Shown here one piece after another: positions 58,913-64,000 of a DNA stretch of 64,000 nt (its first letter is position 1; every line of letters starts with the position of its first letter). The stretch is from NCBI GenBank assembly GCA_027625915.1, contig JANTQA010000076.1:496001-560000 (forward strand). The letters are read 5' to 3'. Source of the DNA: Anaeramoeba flamelloides. Lineage: Eukaryota; Metamonada; Anaeramoebidae. The position numbers and the translations under genes are program-made. The notes beneath the pieces are model-generated. The model was not told the DNA's origin. It did no database searches and saw nothing but the letters and a program-made list of their open reading frames with translations.

Positions 58913-61452
58913 ATATGATTTTTAAAACAACAACAATCAAAATAATAATAAGGTAGTATTATTATTTTATGCCAATTATTAATTTATTTATTTATAAATA
59001 TATTATTTATTAATAAATTTTTTAATTTATTAAAATTCTATTTAAAAATAATTATGGTGTTGATACTTGAAAAAAATATTAAATATTGTTTTTTTAATCA
59101 TTTAAAATCAATAAATAATTTTAAATTTTATGCATTAAACAATTTTTATATTTTTCACTTAAGAAAATGTTATTAATCAATATCAAAATATTTATTATTT
59201 TTATTTGGAAAAAATAAACTTTGATATAATACAAGTTTGGCCTGGAAGAACGAGAAATATGTTATTGTTCGAAGTGAAATAAGATGATATTGTGGAGTTC
59301 AAAGAAAGATGATGCAGATCATCTTAGCACCTTGAACAATATCATGATTTTATGTCTTGAAGAGTATCCAAAATGAAGAATAATTGCAAAGGTGATTTTT
59401 GAATAAATAAAACGATATCTGAGTTTCTATTTATTTTTTGGAATTCATGATCTATTTCGATATAATAAAGAACAATAAAAAAAAATTTTAACTATATAAT
59501 ATAATTTGTGTTTGTTCAAGGGTACTTTGAAGAACTTGCCCTTAAAGGGTATTTTTTTTTTTTCCAAGGGAGTTAGCGAAAACAATGAAGTATTAATGTT
59601 ATTATTTGTTCCATTTGGAGACAGAACTTGGTTTAAATTTTCAAGATAAAACTTGAATTGTCCAAATTTTCAAGATTTTTGATTTTATCTTTTAAACTAT
59701 TTTTTAAGAAATATCTGGAAGGTGATCAAATATAAAATTCTACATATACCTGAGTGTTCTAAATAATAACTAATATTGGACATTTAAAAGGAGAGTTATT
59801 GACTGGAATTTCAAAAAAAAAATGTTTTTTTTATTTTTTTTTTTTTTTCAAAAATTCGAATTTTGTTTTTTCTCGCTTTTGAAATTCAGTTATAAATGGT
59901 CTCTTTACTCTTTTTTCAAAGAAAAAGTGGGAATTTTTAGAAAATGTAGAATTTTTGAAATTCTAAGCATTTGTAAACAACTTTTTTTTTTTAACAATCA
60001 GTTTCAAAATGATAAATATTGTTTGAGTAAGTTAGACACTTCATTTAGTATGACTTATTTCTAATCTTGATTTAAAATGGCTGATATTTGGTAAGAAAAT
60101 TTTTATTATTTTTAATTTCCCAGTATATTTCTCAAAAAATAAATGGATTCTGTGGAAATCAAGCCTAAATCAGGTGTTTTAGACTCTAGTTACTGTATGA
60201 AAAAATATCCAAATTTTGAGAATCTACAAATCTATATAAAAATTACCATTTGCCGAAAAAGGAAACTAATTTATATTTTTTTTGTTGTAAATTAGTTTAT
60301 TGAGAGATCCAAAATAAAAAAACAATATTTGGATTTGGATATTTTTTTTCAACAAATAAATGAAAATTAATACTTTTCCAAACAGTCTCTAAAATAAAGT
60401 GGTTTTTTATAATAACCTCTTTTTAAACAAATATTTTCGTTCCTTAAATTAAAATATTTGTTGTATTCTTTTCAAATTCAGATATCTACCAATCTCTTAG
60501 TTATCAAAAAATAAAATTACACAAAAAATTAAATTCTTTCAAAATAACTTTAAGTAACCTTCTTAAAAGTTGTTTTTAATCAGAAAATACTTTTTATTTT
60601 GCTCTATTCAGAGTTTAAAATAAAAAGATCCCAAAATTTTACAAAATTATCCTACGAAATCAAAGATTTCATAAAATCTTTCCATAGTTACTACAATACT
60701 ATCTTAAACTTTTAAGAATTCTAATGTCTTTATTTGTTGGTAGTTCTCTAAAATTAATTAGTGATTTATTTACAAAAATTAAAAATTTCAGTTTCAAAAA
60801 AAATAAATACTCTTAATTAAAAGATCAATATTTTGATTCAACTTTTCACAAATTCAAATACTGTTGATTGTAAAATAAATGGAACAAAATTTTCATTTGG
60901 CTTTCCAAAAATAAAAGAACAAACAATTAAAAACACCAAGAATTAAAATAAATCGCCAAATTGTACAATTAGAAAAAAACGGAAATTAATACAACAACTG
61001 ATTTCCAGAATTAAAGAATTTAAATTGGATATTATTCTTTTAAAATCATTTTTTGGAAAGCTGAATGAAAATTTTGTTCCTTTTATTTTGCAACAAATAG
61101 TAAGTCATCAAAGTCCCAATTTGAAAAGGTAAATTAATAATTTAAGCTGGTTTTAAGTATAAATAATTTTTAAATAGTCCTATGATTTTATCAATTCTTT
61201 TTTTGGAAATTCAAAAGACTATTTTGTTCAATTTATTTTACAACAAACTTTAGTCATTCTCTAACTTATTACAAAAATTTAGAACACCTTTTTCAGCAGA
61301 AAAAAAATAATATTGAATTTGTTCATTTTTTTGAGATTTTTGTACCTTTTATTTTTTGATAAATAAAACAAAATCCAAAAAAAGAGGTTAATTTGAATCT
61401 TCTTTCATAAAAGTGAAGAATAAAACTAAAACTCAAACTAATACAAACCAAA
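58913..61452. other. Gene-free stretch with palindromic elements
   Basis: The segment 59225-59410 is less AT-rich than its surroundings but has no long frame and no RNA family I can recognise. A small inverted pair (AAAAAATATCCAAA at 60200 with TTTGGATATTTTTTT at 60332) and the larger element at 60860-61100 are the only structures seen. Confidence 0.4.
60860..61100. mobile_element. Palindromic MITE-like element, about 240 bp
   Basis: Left arm GGAACAAAATTTTCATTTGG followed by CTTTCCAAAAAT; right arm is the reverse complement (AGCTGAATGAAAATTTTGTT then CC). Arms are about 50 bp with a few mismatches. A related arm lies at 61198-61256. Target duplication not resolved. Confidence 0.55.
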
Positions 61453-62731
61453 ATGAACAACAAATAATGAGAGTAACACAGAAAACGAAACAGACGAAGA
61501 AAGAAATCCTATTCAACAAGTCTCTGGATTGTTTCAGCAAATTTTCAATTCATTAAGTCTGAACGAAAATCTTAATCAAATTTTTGAACAACAAGATCAA
61601 GATCTCCATGATCAAGAAGAAGACCAAGGTTATGAAATTGATCTCGAAAATCTGCTTAATGTCAACCACAACAACCACAATCACAATAACAATAACGAAA
61701 ATAATGAATAAAATGGAAACGAAGAAAGAAGATCAATTTTTGGATTGCCCATCCCCTTCCCGCCGAGGGAGATCCCACTTGACGAAGGCTTTCGCCATCA
61801 AATTAATCAAAACCTGAATGTGCCTCTGGAAATAGAAGTGGAACAGTTTTTTGGATCGTTCGTGATTTGGTTTGTACAAAACTCTCCGTTCTTGATGCTT
61901 TTGGTCTTTATTTTCATTTATGAGCACGTGATGAAATGCTTGGTCGTGATCATGATCGCGGTAGCATTTTATGTGTCTGGTGAAATCCTTCAACGAGAGG
62001 TAAGCAACTATAAAAAGGCAAAGAAAATATCATTGTTTTACGTCTTCGTTTGGAATTTGATTCTCATTGTGTCGTCAATATTTTTGCAATTCCCCAGCTG
62101 CTAAAGGGTCTGGAAGATCTTATACTTTTCTGCAACGTCTGACGACATCAAGTTTTTGAAATTAACTGGCCCCATATGGACGTCATTTCTAATTTCAAGT
62201 GCATCAATTTCGCTTTTAGTTGTGCTTTTAACCATTTTAATCATCACACTGCCGAACTTTCTTTCACAGGGGCACTGCATTCTCTCCTATACTTTCATAC
62301 AAAATTTCTCAAAAATATACCGAATGGTTGTGCCCATTTCAATTTGGTATCTGTGGTTTATTGAATCAAAGAATACAGTCTTTTATAAATTCCTGTTTTT
62401 CACTTATTTGGCAACCAAGGTATATGTATTATTATTGCCAATAAAAAAACTATTCAAGGGAGGCAAGAATTTATGGCATAGACAATTCTCCTTTGGCAGG
62501 TACTCAACTCAGCAGGAATTGGATGAATTTACCGGTAAATGCTCAATTTGCATTGACCAATTCGTCAATCCTGTGACCCTAAATCCCTGTAACCATATCT
62601 TTTGCGAAAACTGTATCACACAATAGTTTACAAGGAGCAACCTTTTCCCTTTGTGCCGCGTGGGAATTGAAACAAATGGTATCAATAATAATTCAGAAGG
62701 TATTGTTGATACAATTCCTATTATAATCTAA
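61453..62731 (+). pseudogene. Decayed RNFT1/RNFT2-type membrane RING E3 ubiquitin ligase gene
   Basis: One reading register from about 61463 to 62731 encodes an acidic Asn-rich N-terminus, several membrane segments (SPFLMLLVFIFIYEHVMKCL, SLFYVFVWNLILIVSSIF, ISLLVVLLTILIITLP, MVVPISIWYLWF) and a C-terminal C3HC4 RING (KCSICIDQFVNPVTLNPCNH then IFCENC). Order and spacing follow RNFT1/RNFT2, ER-membrane ligases. The frame is broken: a one-base slip right after the ATG at 61453, in-frame TAA at 61709 and 62102, and TAG at 62624 inside the RING. Also, the seventh RING ligand is Phe (LFPLC for the usual C-P-x-C). Similarity continues on both sides of each stop, so loss is recent. Other genes here use TAA as a true stop, which argues against recoding. 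It could alternatively reflect sequencing error, but five defects make that unlikely. Confidence 0.8.
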
Positions 62732-64000
62732 ATTTTTTCAAATATTTTTTTGTTATTTTGACGAAAAAATAAAAATTGTTTTTTATACATCTGTTTTAAA
62801 AAAGTGAGGAACTTTTTTAAAAATTTTCAAGTTTTGTATTTAAAAAGAGAAAAAACTTTTTCAGAATTAAAAATTTTTGAAAGTTTTCTATTGAAATAAG
62901 TTAGGAATCAACTTTTAAGCCTGGTGTAGGTGCTGGAGTGGGAAGAAAACCACTTTTTAAAAAAAAATCCTTTCACTTTATTGAAATAGAAAACGTCCAA
63001 ATAGTTTCAATTCCAACAAAATCAAAAAAAAAAAAAAAAAAATAAAGTATTCACTTTTTAAAATAGCAAAATTCTATTTTTACTTTATTATTTAATTTTT
63101 TTTTTTACATTTTTTACTGAATAAAATCCCAATTTTAACTAATTTTTTTAACACTTGGATGTTTCCTTAATTAAATTTTCATCTCAAAAAACAAAAGCCA
63201 TTAGATTATCAAGTTGTTTTAAAATAATTACAAAATTACAAACTATAGTAAATGCAATTACCTACATCTGGTGATCTTCTTTATGTTTTAAAATTTTTAA
63301 ATAGTGTCAAAACCAAGAAATATTGTTTTTTTTTTATGTTCGAATAGTGTTTATTTTCTGTTAAAGTATTGTAATAATTATATATTTGGTGTTTTATTAA
63401 AAAAAAAAAATAAACATTAAAATGATCACGTTTATTGGGTAAACGTTTATTTTTTGAAAAATAATTTTGAGAAAAAATTAGAAAAAAACTTTTTTTTGTT
63501 ACAATTTCCTTTTTATATTTCAAAGAACTCTTTTTTCTATTAAAATGTCTTTTGATCTGATGATAAAAAACCCAATTATATGTAAGATTCATACATATAC
63601 AATTCACTCATAGAAAAATTTTCAAACCTAAATAAAAACTCACAATTATTTTAACACCCAAAAAACAAAATCTGAAAAACTCCTATTATTTGAACAAAAT
63701 TTGAAAAAGAACATTTAATTTTTTTGAAAAATAATAAAATAGTAAAACACATGTTATAGGACATATTGTATGTTGTTTAAATATTGCATTTTTTTATTTT
63801 TATTTGTAAATCTTATTGTTTTTTAAAGAGGTGTTAAGAGCAGAGTCTGATTCTGATATCATCAAAAAGAAAAAGAAAAAAAAATTTAATAAAAAAAAAG
63901 AAATTACAAAAATTAAAAATAAAAAATACATAATATATTTAAAATAAAATTCTTTTCTTCTGGTTGTCATGTTATTGAATAAAAATTTTTAAGTTACAGT
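62732..64000. other. Gene-free right edge
   Basis: AT-rich. A 108-codon minus-strand frame at 63607-63281 has no recognisable product. No repeat or gene supported. Confidence 0.45.

Noticed and set aside
61709-62626. In-frame TAA/TAG codons could mean a variant genetic code with these codons read as Gln
   Set aside because: Seven other genes end properly at TAA or TGA and use CAA for Gln. The same locus also has a frameshift and a lost zinc ligand, which fits a pseudogene.

Overview
The window is very AT-rich (by eye well over 75 % A+T). It has long A and T runs, spliceosomal GT-AG introns, and proteins swollen by Asn-, Lys- and Glu-rich low-complexity tracts. This is a eukaryotic, protist-type nuclear genome. 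The standard code fits: TAA and TGA end good reading frames, and CAA encodes Gln. The gene style (Kelch-BTB, class E-like 7TM receptor, EK-rich inserts) resembles Anaeramoeba or another amoeboid protist. That placement is inference from style, not proof.

Genes from left to right: eIF2B-beta (minus, 5681-1696, three exons); an EDC4/Ge-1 mRNA-decapping scaffold (plus, 10052-13591); a Kelch plus double-BTB protein of LZTR1 type (plus, 16617-19679); a secreted papain-family cysteine protease (minus, 26900-25923); a GDP-fucose-transporter-like SLC35 protein (minus, 40096-33225, two exons); a UBL-UBA-UBA ubiquitin-shuttle-like protein (minus, 45876-45085); a cAMP-receptor-like 7TM receptor (plus, 51147-58912, two exons); and a decayed RNFT-type membrane RING E3 gene (plus, 61453-62731). 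They are unrelated housekeeping, signalling and turnover genes, not an operon or cluster.

The striking architecture is the introns. Four genes are intronless. Three compact conserved genes are split by introns of about 2.7, 5.9 and 6.9 kb. In each case the join is fixed by exact GT-AG ends and by family motifs that are restored across the junction.

The introns and long gene-free stretches are filled with short non-autonomous inverted-repeat DNA elements. At least four families sit at TTAA sites and share a related terminus (TTAAGG...CTA.GT). A 581-583 bp family sits at TA sites. There is also a Tc1/mariner-like palindromic MITE, a PIF/Harbinger-like MITE with a TAA duplication, a fold-back family, and several other palindromic elements. 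One TTAA element is inserted inside another, which gives relative ages and a pre-insertion site. I saw no transposase gene, no tRNA or rRNA gene, no CRISPR array and no virus-like element.
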